A DNA stretch of 64,000 nucleotides, taken from positions 5,518,001 through 5,582,000 of the forward strand of contig NZ_CP018620.1 of assembly GCF_001908275.1 (NCBI RefSeq). Direction: 5' to 3'. The position numbers and the translations under genes were made by a program. Origin of the DNA: Paenibacillus xylanexedens (lineage in GTDB: Bacteria; Bacillota; Bacilli; Paenibacillales; Paenibacillaceae). This document shows positions 34,316 through 43,558 of this stretch, piece after piece (within the stretch, counting starts at the first letter, position 1; each line of letters opens with the position of its first letter). The notes below the pieces were generated by a model. The model was not told the DNA's origin and did no database searches. It was given only the letters and a program-made list of their open reading frames with translations.

Positions 34316-34530
34316 TTTGCTTGTTTCGTATGTTAGACTCTCGGCATGATTTGCCTCGAGTTAGTTGAAAAGATGTTACTGGTGTAAAAGTTGTAGATTA
34401 AGTTTTAGAGTTAGAGTTAGAACTAGATTTAAAAAGATTTGTTGTTTTTAAAAAGTTAAGAGTTACTGTTGCTGATTTAAAGAGTTAAAGATATAGCGTT
34501 ACTAATTTATTAATTTACTAAATTACCGTT
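34316..34530. other. AT-rich low-complexity spacer between pyrC and carA
   Basis: About 210 bases, strongly AT-rich, with many short irregular repeats of GTTA-type words (for example AGAGTTAGAGTTAGAACTAG). No reading frame, tRNA or terminator was found. Together with the adjoining repeat it forms a 450-base gap within the operon. Confidence 0.6.
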
Positions 34531-35835
34531 TTACTGTTGTACCGTGTTATGCCACACGCTTTTTCCATCCACCCATGTTTGTACGGCCCAGCCTTTCAGC
34601 TTCCAACCTGTGAATGGTGTGTTTCTTCCTTTGGTTGCAAACGTTGCAGGATCAACTGCTTTTTCCTCGTTCAGGTCAATCATCGTGATATCGGCTGGTG
34701 CTCCTTCTTCCAGTTTGCCTGTATCCAGTCGGAATACACGTGCAGGATCAGCTGTCATGCGTTTCACCAGGAAGTCCAAGCTCCACAATCCTGTTTCCAC
34801 AAACTTGGTGTACAGCAGCGGGAAGGCTGTTTCGAATCCTACGATTCCGAAAGGTGCCAGCTCCATGCCTTTGGCTTTCTCTTCTTCACTGTGTGGCGCG
34901 TGATCAGTTACGATCATATCCAGCGTGCCGTCCAGCAAACCTTCGATACAAGCCTGCACATCGCGTGGTGAGCGTAGCGGCGGGTTCATCTTCCAGTTGG
35001 CGTCCATGCCCGGGATATCTTCATCCGACAACACCAGATGGTGCGGACACACCTCAGCAGTTACTTTAATACCGATGGACTTCGCCAGACGAATCAGGCG
35101 AACCGATTGCTCTGTACTTACGTGGCAGACGTGGTAATGAACTCCCGTTGCTTCTGCGAGCAGAATATCACGGCCTACGTGGATAGCCTCGGATTCATTA
35201 GGAATGCCTTTGATGCCGTGACGTTTCGAAAACTCGCCTTCCGTCACATATCCACCTACAACCAGTGAGTCATCTTCACAGTGAGCGATCACGGGCATAT
35301 CCATGCTTGCTGCGAGGCTCATGGCATCTTTCATCATTTGAGCGTTTTGTACGCCTACACCGTCATCTGTGAATCCAATAGCGCCTGCTTCTTTTAATGC
35401 GGCAAAATCGGTAAGTTCACGACCTAGTTCATTTTTTGTAATGGCTGCGTAAGGCAACACTTTAACCAGATCAGCTTCTTTGGCTTTATCCAATACCAGT
35501 TTCACAACTTCCGCTGTATCTGTAACTGGTCTCGTGTTCGGCATGCAAGCGATTGTTGTAAAACCACCTTGTGCTGCTGAACGGGCACCTGTCTCGATCG
35601 TCTCTTTGTGTTCGAATCCAGGTTCACGCAGATGCACGTGCATATCGATCAATCCCGGAATGACCAGTTTGCCTGATGCGTCTGTCACACTTTGCGCTGA
35701 CTTTTCGGCGTCCAGAACGGCTTGGTCTTCCAGACCAGCGATCTTTTTAATTTTACCTTCATCTATAATGATGGTTTTCCGTTCAAGTTCCCCTTTTTGG
35801 TTCAAGACGTTCGCGTTTTTTATAATCTGTAGCAT
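34531..35835 (-). CDS. pyrC: Dihydroorotase
   Basis: Cyclises carbamoyl aspartate to dihydroorotate. The 434-residue amidohydrolase has the zinc-binding HVH in GLIDMHVHLREPG (His66, His68), the glycine-rich TGARSAAQGGFTTIACMPNT, metal-ligand histidines in IAHCEDDS and HVCHVSTEQS, and the catalytic Asp in MIVTDHAPHS near 311. This is the class I, Bacillus-type enzyme. GGAGGG precedes the ATG. A weak non-terminator hairpin lies in the 126-base gap after pyrB. Confidence 0.98.
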   Translation of the reverse strand: MLQIIKNANVLNQKGELERKTIIIDEGKIKKIAGLEDQAVLDAEKSAQSVTDASGKLVIPGLIDMHVHLREPGFEHKETIETGARSAAQGGFTTIACMPNTRPVTDTAEVVKLVLDKAKEADLVKVLPYAAITKNELGRELTDFAALKEAGAIGFTDDGVGVQNAQMMKDAMSLAASMDMPVIAHCEDDSLVVGGYVTEGEFSKRHGIKGIPNESEAIHVGRDILLAEATGVHYHVCHVSTEQSVRLIRLAKSIGIKVTAEVCPHHLVLSDEDIPGMDANWKMNPPLRSPRDVQACIEGLLDGTLDMIVTDHAPHSEEEKAKGMELAPFGIVGFETAFPLLYTKFVETGLWSLDFLVKRMTADPARVFRLDTGKLEEGAPADITMIDLNEEKAVDPATFATKGRNTPFTGWKLKGWAVQTWVDGKSVWHNTVQQ

Positions 35836-35961
35836 AATTGCCCTCCGCTTCGGTTCTGTCCGGCTTACCAGGCAAGCCGGATGATTTTCTTTATCGTGTA
35901 CTCTCTTATTGCTCTATAAGAACTACCGTACCGTCAGCCTATGACCCACAGCCAGACCCTG

Positions 35962-36872
35962 TTACAGTTTCATCGCACGTTCCATAACCGCCATGCGGAT
36001 TGGAACGCCGTTTGCCATCTGCGGGAAGATCCGCGATGCTTCACTTTCCACAACCGCGTCATCTACCTCGACGTTGCGATTCACTGGAGCAGGGTGCATG
36101 ATAATGGTGCTTGGTTTTAGGCGTGATGCCCGTTCTTCCGTCAATCCGTAGTGTTCGCGATAATCCTCAGCTGAAGTAATTAAGCCATGTTGATGACGTT
36201 CCAGTTGAACACGGAGCATCATGACTACATCTGCATCCAGCGCTTCTTCAAGACCGACATAAGGAGCATGCTCTGCGAGTTCCGGTGCCTGCATCGTTTG
36301 TGGTGCACAGAAGCGTACATCTGCACCAAACTTTTGCAGTGCCCACAGGTTGGAACGAGCTACACGGCTATGCAGAATGTCACCAATGATGGAAACACGC
36401 AAGCCTTTCAGTTCGCCAAATGCTTTCCTCATCGTGTAGAGATCCAGCAACGCCTGTGTGGGATGCTCATTGTTGCCGTCTCCGGCGTTAACAAGTGGTA
36501 CATTCACTTTCTGAGCCAGTTGTTGCAGAACGCCTGCCGGTTTCAACCGGATCACCCCTGCATCAATGCCCATCGACTCAAGTGTTCGTACCGTATCGTA
36601 AATGGACTCTCCTTTTTCTACACTGGATGCAGCTGCCGTAAAGTTCAGCACTTGTGCGCCCAGGCGTTTCTCTGCCATTTCGAAGGAGAAACGGGTACGT
36701 GTGCTGTTCTCGAAGAACAGGTTTGCAACGAAGCGTGATTCCAGTATAGGAACCAGTTTCTCTTTCTGCGCTTCCCAGTGAGCCGCTCTGTTTAGAATGG
36801 ACTCGATTTCTCCTCGACTAAGTTCCTTCAGTCCAAGCAAGCTTCGGTCTCTCAATGCTGTCTGTGTAATCA

Positions 36873-36873
<1 letters not shown>
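35962..36873 (-). CDS. pyrB: Aspartate carbamoyltransferase, catalytic chain
   Basis: Joins carbamoyl phosphate and aspartate. 303 residues with the carbamoyl-phosphate motif STRTRFSFE (57-65), HPTQALLDLYTM for substrate binding and MHPAPVNR near the end. No pyrI regulatory chain is encoded, as in Bacillus. The ATG overlaps the pyrR stop (TAATG). Confidence 0.98.
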
Positions 36874-37448
<575 letters not shown>

Positions 37449-37497
37449 CTAAGGATTTCCCTTCAGCATCATGGCCCCGTGACGAGGAGAAAAAAAA

Positions 37498-37530
37498 AGA
37501 CTCCTTGCCGTGTTTATTGGCAAGGAGTCT
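37498..37530 (-). terminator. PyrR-controlled attenuator terminator in the pyr leader
   Basis: A perfect 12-bp stem, AGACTCCTTGCC / GGCAAGGAGTCT, with a nine-base loop and nine T on the minus strand, 60 bases before pyrR. Its left RNA arm contains CCUUGCC, which can instead pair with GGCAAGG of the upstream PyrR-binding hairpin. Confidence 0.92.
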
Positions 37531-37620
37531 CCGAACTTCAGACCGCTCTGAAGAAAGTTTACTCTCGGGGATGCATCGCTTCATTTGCCGCAGCAAAAAA
37601 ACGATGTATCGTTCACGTTA

Positions 37621-37650
37621 CCTTGCCAGTCTCACGGGACTGATTTAAAG
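37621..37650 (-). promoter_or_regulatory. PyrR-binding anti-antiterminator hairpin
   Basis: On the minus strand the leader reads TTTAAATCAGTCCCGTGAG followed by ACTGGCAAGG. CAGTCCCGTGAGACTG forms the short stem-loop recognised by PyrR (consensus CAGUCC..GAGGCUG.GAAGG). When bound, GGCAAGG is held away from the terminator arm, letting the terminator form; when free, GGCAAGG pairs with CCTTGCC and transcription proceeds. The mechanism is known from Bacillus; the pairing options are seen here directly. Confidence 0.9.
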
Positions 37651-37722
37651 GTGCTATTCATGTCGTTCATATTGCAGGACCTCACAGGGTTCTGTAATCA
37701 ATATGTCCGTTTGTCTTCATGA

Positions 37723-37751
37723 ATTATGACAGAAAGACAACCCCCTGTCAA
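37723..37751 (-). promoter_or_regulatory. Sigma-A promoter of the pyr operon
   Basis: TTGACA (37746-37751) and CATAAT (37723-37728) are separated by exactly 17 bases on the minus strand. Transcription would start near 37716, giving a leader of about 280 bases that contains the whole PyrR switch. The rest of the gap up to 38146 shows nothing else I can support. Confidence 0.85.
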
Positions 37752-38146
37752 CACCTCACCATCGCAGGTGAAAACCCTCTGCTACGTTCTTCTTAGAATC
37801 AGCAGTTAGGCTGAAAAACATCCATGCACAATACATCTCATTGGTTATTCATAATTATACAACATTTCTGCATATTTATCCATAGGCAAATGAGAAATTT
37901 GATATAACCAAAATAAACCTCTGACTATACTTAAGTAGAGACAAAACACTTCTTTTTAGAACAAACGGTAAGTTTCATTTTACGCAATATATGAAGGCTC
38001 TGAATTAGTACCAAGTGAAATGGGTACAGTTTATAAACATGAACCCATTCATAGATGCTGCAATAATGCCGATATACATAAGATTCACAAATATGCGACA
38101 TAGAAATAAGATACGCCCTACATTTATGTACATTTAGGAGGAAGTC

Positions 38147-40822
38147 ATGCGTCACATTTGGCACGTTTACAAAACAGACTGGTTGCATATTCTGAAGGTT
38201 CCCACAGGTATATTTCTAATTGTGGCTATTATTCTACTGCCCGGGGTGTATGACTGGGTCAACGTGAAGTCCGTCTGGGACCCATACAGTAATACCCAGG
38301 GGATCAAAATTGCAGTGACAACTGAGGACAAGGGTGCGACTGTTGAAGGAACCCATGTTAATATCGGAGACGAACTGGTATCCAGCCTCAAACACAACGA
38401 AAAGCTGGGCTGGACTTTTGTGGACCAGGCTGAGGCTAATCGGGGTGTGCAAACTGGAGAGTATTATGCAAGCCTGCTCATTCCGGGGGACTTTTCATCC
38501 AAAATTACAGGCATCGTTGATGGAAAGCTGGAACGTCCAGAGGTAATCTATACCGTTAATGAAAAGGTAAATGCCATTGCTCCTAAAATCACAGGCTCTG
38601 GTGTATCTGCCATAACAACACAAATCAATGAAAATTTCACTGAAGCCGTCAGTGAGGCCGTTCTAACCAAGTTGAATGAAGCCGGGGTTGAGATTAATTC
38701 CCAGCTTCCAACATTACGCAAAATGGAGAATGGCATTTTTACGCTGGAGAAAAATCTTCCGGCTATTCAAGCCGCAGGTCAAAAGGTTCTGGAAGTAGAA
38801 AAAGCCATGCCCGAGATTGTAAAAGATGCTCAAAAGATCGTTGAAATCGAGAAAAAACTGCCTGAAATCAATGAAGCAGCACAGTATGTGCTCAAGGTGC
38901 AGGAGTATTGGCCACAAATTAATGATGCGGCTTCCGAAGTGCTGGCTATTCAAGGGCGGATACCGGATATACAAAAAGCGGTAGAACGCATTCGAGAAGT
39001 GGATGAAAACTTTGGCCAGGTATCAGATGTCATCCAAACGGCGCTGGATAAAACCAACAAAGCTCTGTCTATCGTAACGGCAGCAGAGCAAGATTTGGAC
39101 AAAGTATCACAAATCGCTGGCAACGGGATTGAGCTTGCAGAGGGATTAAATCAGTTCGTGGATTCCAGTGAAGAAGCGTTTCAGACCATTGGCCCGACGA
39201 TCCGCCAAAATCTGCTGCTGGTGCAGCAGATTACTAACGCTGCAGGAGACGTATTTGCACAATTGCAAAATTCGGATCTTAATAACCTTCCTACTGTAGA
39301 AGATCTCGACCGGATTGCTTCACGTTTAGGGGTTGCGGTAAAACTCGTGGACAGTATGGCAGAACTACTGGGCAACATCAATAACTTGCTTCCAAGCCAA
39401 CCACTTGCCGATAAAATCACACAACTGAACTCCATTTCAGATAAACTTCAGTTGCAGATCCGCTTGGCTGGCATCATCAGTGATGCCATGCGTCGTAATA
39501 CAACTCCACCAACAGACGTCATCGCTCAGTTAAATACTCTCTCGAAGGACATCAGCAGCGGGATTGGCAATATCTTAAACACCTATGAAAGTGAAATATC
39601 GCCTTCACTTGCAGCAGGTGCGGATAAGCTCAGGTCTATCCTCTCCACTTCAGCAGAAACTCTACAAGGAGCAAAAGATCGATTTCCTGATATTGCGGAC
39701 ATTCTTGCATCGGCCAAAGAAGGGATTACGTTTGGGCAGACCGAGTTGACGAAAATCCAGAGCGACCTGCCTCAAATACAATCTAAGATCCATGAGATAT
39801 CAGAGACACTCGCGAACAAAAGTGAAGGTTTTATCCAAGCTTTGAACACCGTGTCTTCATTAATTCGAAACGATCTGCCCAAGCTGGGAAAAAAACTGAA
39901 CGAAGCAGCTAATTTTGTACGTAATGATCTGCCTAATGCCGAGAAACAGATAGGCAAGGCATCCGATTTTGTTCAGAACCAGCTTCCGGAGGTCGAAAAA
40001 GGAGTACTTCGTGTTGCCACGCTGGTACGTGATGATCTGCCAGAATTGGAAAGTGCCATCAGCAAGGCTGCAGACAAGCTCAGGGAAGTTGAAGGTAATA
40101 ACCAGTTTGCCGAACTTGCCAAACTTTTGCGCGGCGATATCGAAGAAGAAAGTGCTTTCCTTGCAAGTCCGGTGCAAATCAAGGAACAACAGCTTTACCC
40201 GATTCCGAATTATGGATCGGCCATGTCACCATTTTATGGCGTGCTGTCCTTGTGGGTTGGCTCAACACTGCTGATTTCTCTGCTTCGTGCCGAAGCTGAG
40301 AATCCAGAGGGCAAGTTCCGAGGATATGAGTTATATCTTGGACGTCTCGCTACTTTTCTGACCATTGGGTTACTTCAGGCGATATGTGTCACTCTGGGAG
40401 ATATCTTAATCCTTGGTACCTATGTCGCAGATAAACTGTGGTTTGTCCTGTTTGCCATGCTGGTGAGTGCCGTATTTGTCACCATAACGTACACCCTGCT
40501 GTCCGTATTTGGAAATATCGGAAAAGGGATCGCGATTATCTTCATGGTGTTCCAGTTCTCCAGCTCCGGCGGTACGTTCCCAATCAGCATGACATCACCC
40601 TTTTTCCAGGCATTGAATCCGTTCATGCCCTTCACGTATGCGATCAGTCTGCTGCGTGAGTCGGTCGGCGGCATATTGTGGTCTACTGCCATCAAGGATA
40701 TTCTGTGGTTGTGTATGTTCATCGCGCTGAGTCTCATTGTTGCTCTCGCTTTGAAACGTCCACTCAGCAGTCTCACCAAACGTTCAGCCGAGAATGCCAA
40801 GAAAACCAAAATTATTGCTTAA
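38147..40822 (+). CDS. YhgE/Pip-family membrane protein with giant coiled-coil domain
   Basis: 891 residues. One membrane helix at about 14-35 follows a basic start, in the sequence LKVPTGIFLIVAIILLPGVYDWVN that marks the YhgE/Pip family. About 600 extracytoplasmic residues follow with heptad-like helices and repeated motifs (three successive IVRNDLP-like segments around 560-640). Five or six C-terminal membrane helices of ABC-2 type (about 695-880) complete it. Relatives include the Lactococcus phage infection protein Pip and YhgE; their cellular role is not settled. AGGAGG precedes the ATG. It stands alone, convergent with the sugar-lipid cluster, and shares a terminator with it. Confidence 0.88.
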   Translation: MRHIWHVYKTDWLHILKVPTGIFLIVAIILLPGVYDWVNVKSVWDPYSNTQGIKIAVTTEDKGATVEGTHVNIGDELVSSLKHNEKLGWTFVDQAEANRGVQTGEYYASLLIPGDFSSKITGIVDGKLERPEVIYTVNEKVNAIAPKITGSGVSAITTQINENFTEAVSEAVLTKLNEAGVEINSQLPTLRKMENGIFTLEKNLPAIQAAGQKVLEVEKAMPEIVKDAQKIVEIEKKLPEINEAAQYVLKVQEYWPQINDAASEVLAIQGRIPDIQKAVERIREVDENFGQVSDVIQTALDKTNKALSIVTAAEQDLDKVSQIAGNGIELAEGLNQFVDSSEEAFQTIGPTIRQNLLLVQQITNAAGDVFAQLQNSDLNNLPTVEDLDRIASRLGVAVKLVDSMAELLGNINNLLPSQPLADKITQLNSISDKLQLQIRLAGIISDAMRRNTTPPTDVIAQLNTLSKDISSGIGNILNTYESEISPSLAAGADKLRSILSTSAETLQGAKDRFPDIADILASAKEGITFGQTELTKIQSDLPQIQSKIHEISETLANKSEGFIQALNTVSSLIRNDLPKLGKKLNEAANFVRNDLPNAEKQIGKASDFVQNQLPEVEKGVLRVATLVRDDLPELESAISKAADKLREVEGNNQFAELAKLLRGDIEEESAFLASPVQIKEQQLYPIPNYGSAMSPFYGVLSLWVGSTLLISLLRAEAENPEGKFRGYELYLGRLATFLTIGLLQAICVTLGDILILGTYVADKLWFVLFAMLVSAVFVTITYTLLSVFGNIGKGIAIIFMVFQFSSSGGTFPISMTSPFFQALNPFMPFTYAISLLRESVGGILWSTAIKDILWLCMFIALSLIVALALKRPLSSLTKRSAENAKKTKIIA

Positions 40823-40840
40823 CTCATTTGCTGGGCACTA

Positions 40841-40887
40841 AATAAGAAAAGGCCATTGGACTTTCCATCCAATGTCCTTTTCTTATT
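40841..40887. terminator. Bidirectional terminator after the YhgE-like gene
   Basis: Arms of about 20 bases, AATAAGAAAAGGCCATTGGA and TCCAATGTCCTTTTCTTATT, pair with one mismatch. Confidence 0.9.
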
Positions 40888-40919
40888 CATTATATGAATC
40901 GATACATTTGACTATTTGA

Positions 40920-42224
40920 CTATTTCACTGAGCGTTCCTGTTCCAACTGATTATAGGATTGTTTGATTGTTGTTAATGTTTCTACATGGCGATAGATGTT
41001 GTTACTTGCCGTGACGATAACACATAACATGATCAAGCCTATAACCACTTTTTTTCCCAATCCCGGAGGAAGGCTGATGACGAAACCTCCACCCAACAGG
41101 AAGAACGCAAACAGATAATGTCCCGCATACAGGTACATATCGTATTGAAACACAGCTAGACCAAAGCCCACTACGACATGAAGCAAAAAGGCAAACAGAA
41201 TATATGGCACAAGGGTCCACACTTCACGTTCACGAATGCCCTTAATGAAGCCCATGAGTGCCAACAGTAAAATAAAGATACCTGTCATCTGCACATAGAG
41301 TGGATTGGAACGGGATAGATCCGTAACAAAGGCTGCCATGCCCGGGTCCAGTAAATGCATCTTCGGTGTCAGCATCGGATTAATCGTTAGCATGTTCAAT
41401 GCTTTCCAGTGAACAGCGAACTGGAATGGCGTTGCATAGCTGGTTCCACCATTTTGAATGCCCAACAGCCAGTTACTAACCCAGCTGCGACCTCCAAAGG
41501 CAACATACTGAATGCCAGTAAACACAACAATAATCAGAACCGCCAGTCCCATGATTCCAATGTACTTTTTTAAACTAGCTTTATTGCGCCATGCATGCAT
41601 ATTGAAGAATGTCGCAGCAGCAAATGGTACGATATTGGTCGAGGTTAGTCCAAAGTTAATCGATGCAAGCAATGCATTGGGTACATAACGTACGTCCTGA
41701 CGCTCACGAGTATACTGCATGTAAACCACCGACAACAGAATAACGAACTGTACATAAGGATACGAATCCGGGATCAATGAGGTAAACATCAGGTAGGAAC
41801 TGAAACCAAACAATAAGGCAAACAGTAGCGGTACGATGGTCGGTTTATCTTCTTTTTGACTCAGGAACAGATACGCCAGCACCACCGAACCCGCATTCAC
41901 CAGCGATTGCAGGATTAGAAAGAACCAGTTGCCTCCCAAAAGTTTCGCTACAGCCGCAAGGGTGACTGCGAGAAAGGAAATCAGCGGATGGATCACGGAA
42001 GAACTGTTGTCCCCATAATACATTGAAGGATCAAAGTTGAATAAGTTGATTGGAAACAGCGTCGTATTAAATGGGCTATACGCCCCAAGCAGTTCTGCAT
42101 TATTTTCTATGTACAGAACATACGAGCCGTTCATTAAACCATAGAACAGAGCAAATCCCGCAAACAGGTAAAAGGCTGTCCAGTTGGCTCTTCGATTATA
42201 AAATAAGTAATCTAAAAAGTTCAT
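40920..42224 (-). CDS. Polytopic membrane protein, probable GT-C-type glycosyltransferase
   Basis: 434 residues with about 11 membrane helices. The first outside loop (residues 40-75: ENNAELLGAYSPFNTTLFPI, then FDPSMYYGDNS) contains Asp residues where GT-C glycosyltransferases place their catalytic acid. Such enzymes move a sugar from a polyprenyl-phosphate donor to an acceptor outside the membrane. No exact family was recognised. It is the last gene of a set that appears to make and flip a prenyl-phosphate pentose, so it is the likely transferase of that sugar. It follows the small flippase gene by about 60 bases and its ribosome site is weak. Confidence 0.65.
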   Translation of the reverse strand: MNFLDYLFYNRRANWTAFYLFAGFALFYGLMNGSYVLYIENNAELLGAYSPFNTTLFPINLFNFDPSMYYGDNSSSVIHPLISFLAVTLAAVAKLLGGNWFFLILQSLVNAGSVVLAYLFLSQKEDKPTIVPLLFALLFGFSSYLMFTSLIPDSYPYVQFVILLSVVYMQYTRERQDVRYVPNALLASINFGLTSTNIVPFAAATFFNMHAWRNKASLKKYIGIMGLAVLIIVVFTGIQYVAFGGRSWVSNWLLGIQNGGTSYATPFQFAVHWKALNMLTINPMLTPKMHLLDPGMAAFVTDLSRSNPLYVQMTGIFILLLALMGFIKGIREREVWTLVPYILFAFLLHVVVGFGLAVFQYDMYLYAGHYLFAFFLLGGGFVISLPPGLGKKVVIGLIMLCVIVTASNNIYRHVETLTTIKQSYNQLEQERSVK

Positions 42225-42283
42225 GCTTTCATTTCACATCCAATAAATTTTATAGTGCTTGTGTAAATAATCTTTAGTTCAAA

Positions 42284-42604
42284 TTAAAACACCAGTAACA
42301 GTAAGCCACCCATAATACATGCCACACCTATCCAGCGTAAAGGGCCCACCGTCTCTTTAAATACCAGCCGAGCTATGATAAGAGTCCACACATATGTTAA
42401 TGCGTTCGCAGGCAACACTACGGTTAATGGAAGAAACTTCAACAATACAATATTCAGCAAAGCGCCCGTTCCGTAGAATCCAAGTCCCATGAGTACATGC
42501 AGACGATTGCGACTGGAAGCATAAGCTTTCAGTCCGGCCCCGCCCAGTGCACCACACAACGTCATGACAATTAATACGGCAACCATCCAGCTATCGATCA
42601 ACAC
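42284..42604 (-). CDS. Small EamA/SMR-type membrane protein (ArnF-like flippase half)
   Basis: 106 residues with four hydrophobic helices. The second helix pair (LLNIVLLKFLPLTVVLPANALTYVWTLIIARLVFKE) matches the ArnE/ArnF/EamA pattern of Pro- and Ala-containing helices followed by FKE. ArnE/ArnF form a heterodimer that flips undecaprenyl-phosphate aminoarabinose. GTG start with GGGGTGA upstream; it overlaps the preceding gene by 14 bases, so both halves are translated together. Confidence 0.75.
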   Translation of the reverse strand: MLIDSWMVAVLIVMTLCGALGGAGLKAYASSRNRLHVLMGLGFYGTGALLNIVLLKFLPLTVVLPANALTYVWTLIIARLVFKETVGPLRWIGVACIMGGLLLLVF

Positions 42605-42920
42605 TGGTTAATGTCACCCCGATTCCAAGCAACACAACTGCTGCCAGCTTTTGCACCGTAATTTCTTCCCCAAGCAAAAAATATCCATAGATTAAGGCAA
42701 ATACGTAACTAGCACACATCAGAGGATAAGCAACAGAGAGTTTTTCCAGAGCAAAAGCTTTAATCATCAAAATCGCTCCAAGTCCATAACACAGAAAACC
42801 TACACCCAGGTAAATCCACTCGGTTAGTCCCCATTTCCAGAACAATTGACCCGTTGCTGTCAGAAAAGCGGAAACGAGCATTAACCATTTACCAGTATGA
42901 CGCGATTTTATTTCCCCCAC
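42591..42920 (-). CDS. Small EamA/SMR-type membrane protein (ArnE-like flippase half)
   Basis: 109 residues, four hydrophobic helices. The segment MIKAFALEKLSVAYPLMCASYVFALIYGYFLLGEEIT is typical of the SMR/EamA repeat, including the conserved A-Y-P and the GE after helix 3. GTG start with GGAGG seven bases upstream, inside the end of the phosphatase gene. It is different in sequence from its partner, as expected of a heterodimeric small transporter. Likely to flip a lipid-linked sugar; drug efflux (EmrE-type) is the alternative but fits the neighbours less. Confidence 0.78.
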   Translation of the reverse strand: MGEIKSRHTGKWLMLVSAFLTATGQLFWKWGLTEWIYLGVGFLCYGLGAILMIKAFALEKLSVAYPLMCASYVFALIYGYFLLGEEITVQKLAAVVLLGIGVTLTSVDR

Positions 42921-43540
42921 GTTAATGCCTCCATGTCCGGAACACGCTTGTTAATAAAGTATCGTTGACTCACAAGTTGCATGACGGGAAGGTCGGATAA
43001 GGAGTCAGAGTAGGAACATGACTGGTCATAATCAATGACCATATTCTTTTCACTCAGATAAGCCTGAATTCGGCGTACCTTCTCTTCCCCTTTGCAATTG
43101 CTGCCATCAACTCTGCATGTGTAACCATTCTCATGACGGACAAGTTCAGTTCCAATTACATGATCCACCCAGGGAAAATTATTAAAGTATTTCATATAGG
43201 CATGCGGAGATGCAGTTACCAGCAAGACATGATACCCTGCTTCTTTGCGATGTTGCATCTCTACACTGGCCTCGGCAAAAATGGACGTACGCAAGCGAGT
43301 ATCAAAGAAATGTTCGAGATCTTTTTCAGACATACGCTCAATTTCTTGAAAGTAGGATCGTTTGACTTGTTCAACCGTCATGAAGCCTGCCTTGAATAAC
43401 ACGGTATGTAATGCAATGACAGGTAATCTCCATACCTGCCACGGGTAACGGCGAACACCGTAATGCACAAATTGAAACATGGAATCACTGCGTATGATCG
43501 TTTTATCAATATCAAAAATTGCGACTTTCGTGCTTTTCAC
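42908..43540 (-). CDS. HAD-superfamily (subclass IB) phosphatase
   Basis: 210 residues. Motif I is FDIDKTII (Asp9, Asp11), motif II LLVTASPHAY with Thr and Ser near 106, Lys near 150 and motif III SDSLSDLPVM near 183. This is the SerB-like IB class. In the cluster it could remove the 5-phosphate of a prenyl-phospho-phosphoribose, the step after the UbiA-type enzyme. In mycobacteria that step is usually assigned to a PAP2 protein, so use of a HAD enzyme is an inference from context. GTG start with GGGGGAT upstream; overlaps the next gene. Confidence 0.85.
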   Translation of the reverse strand: MKSTKVAIFDIDKTIIRSDSMFQFVHYGVRRYPWQVWRLPVIALHTVLFKAGFMTVEQVKRSYFQEIERMSEKDLEHFFDTRLRTSIFAEASVEMQHRKEAGYHVLLVTASPHAYMKYFNNFPWVDHVIGTELVRHENGYTCRVDGSNCKGEEKVRRIQAYLSEKNMVIDYDQSCSYSDSLSDLPVMQLVSQRYFINKRVPDMEALTWGK

Positions 43541-43558
43541 CCTGATCCCCCTCAGCCT

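Noticed and set aside
35860..35885. CCGGCTT/AAGCCGG hairpin between pyrB and pyrC considered as a terminator or second attenuator
   Set aside because: No T tract follows on the minus strand and no PyrR-type CAGTCC motif is nearby.
37931..38188. An 85-codon frame on the minus strand upstream of the YhgE-like gene
   Set aside because: It has no ribosome site, runs into the start of a clearly real gene on the other strand and its protein looks random.
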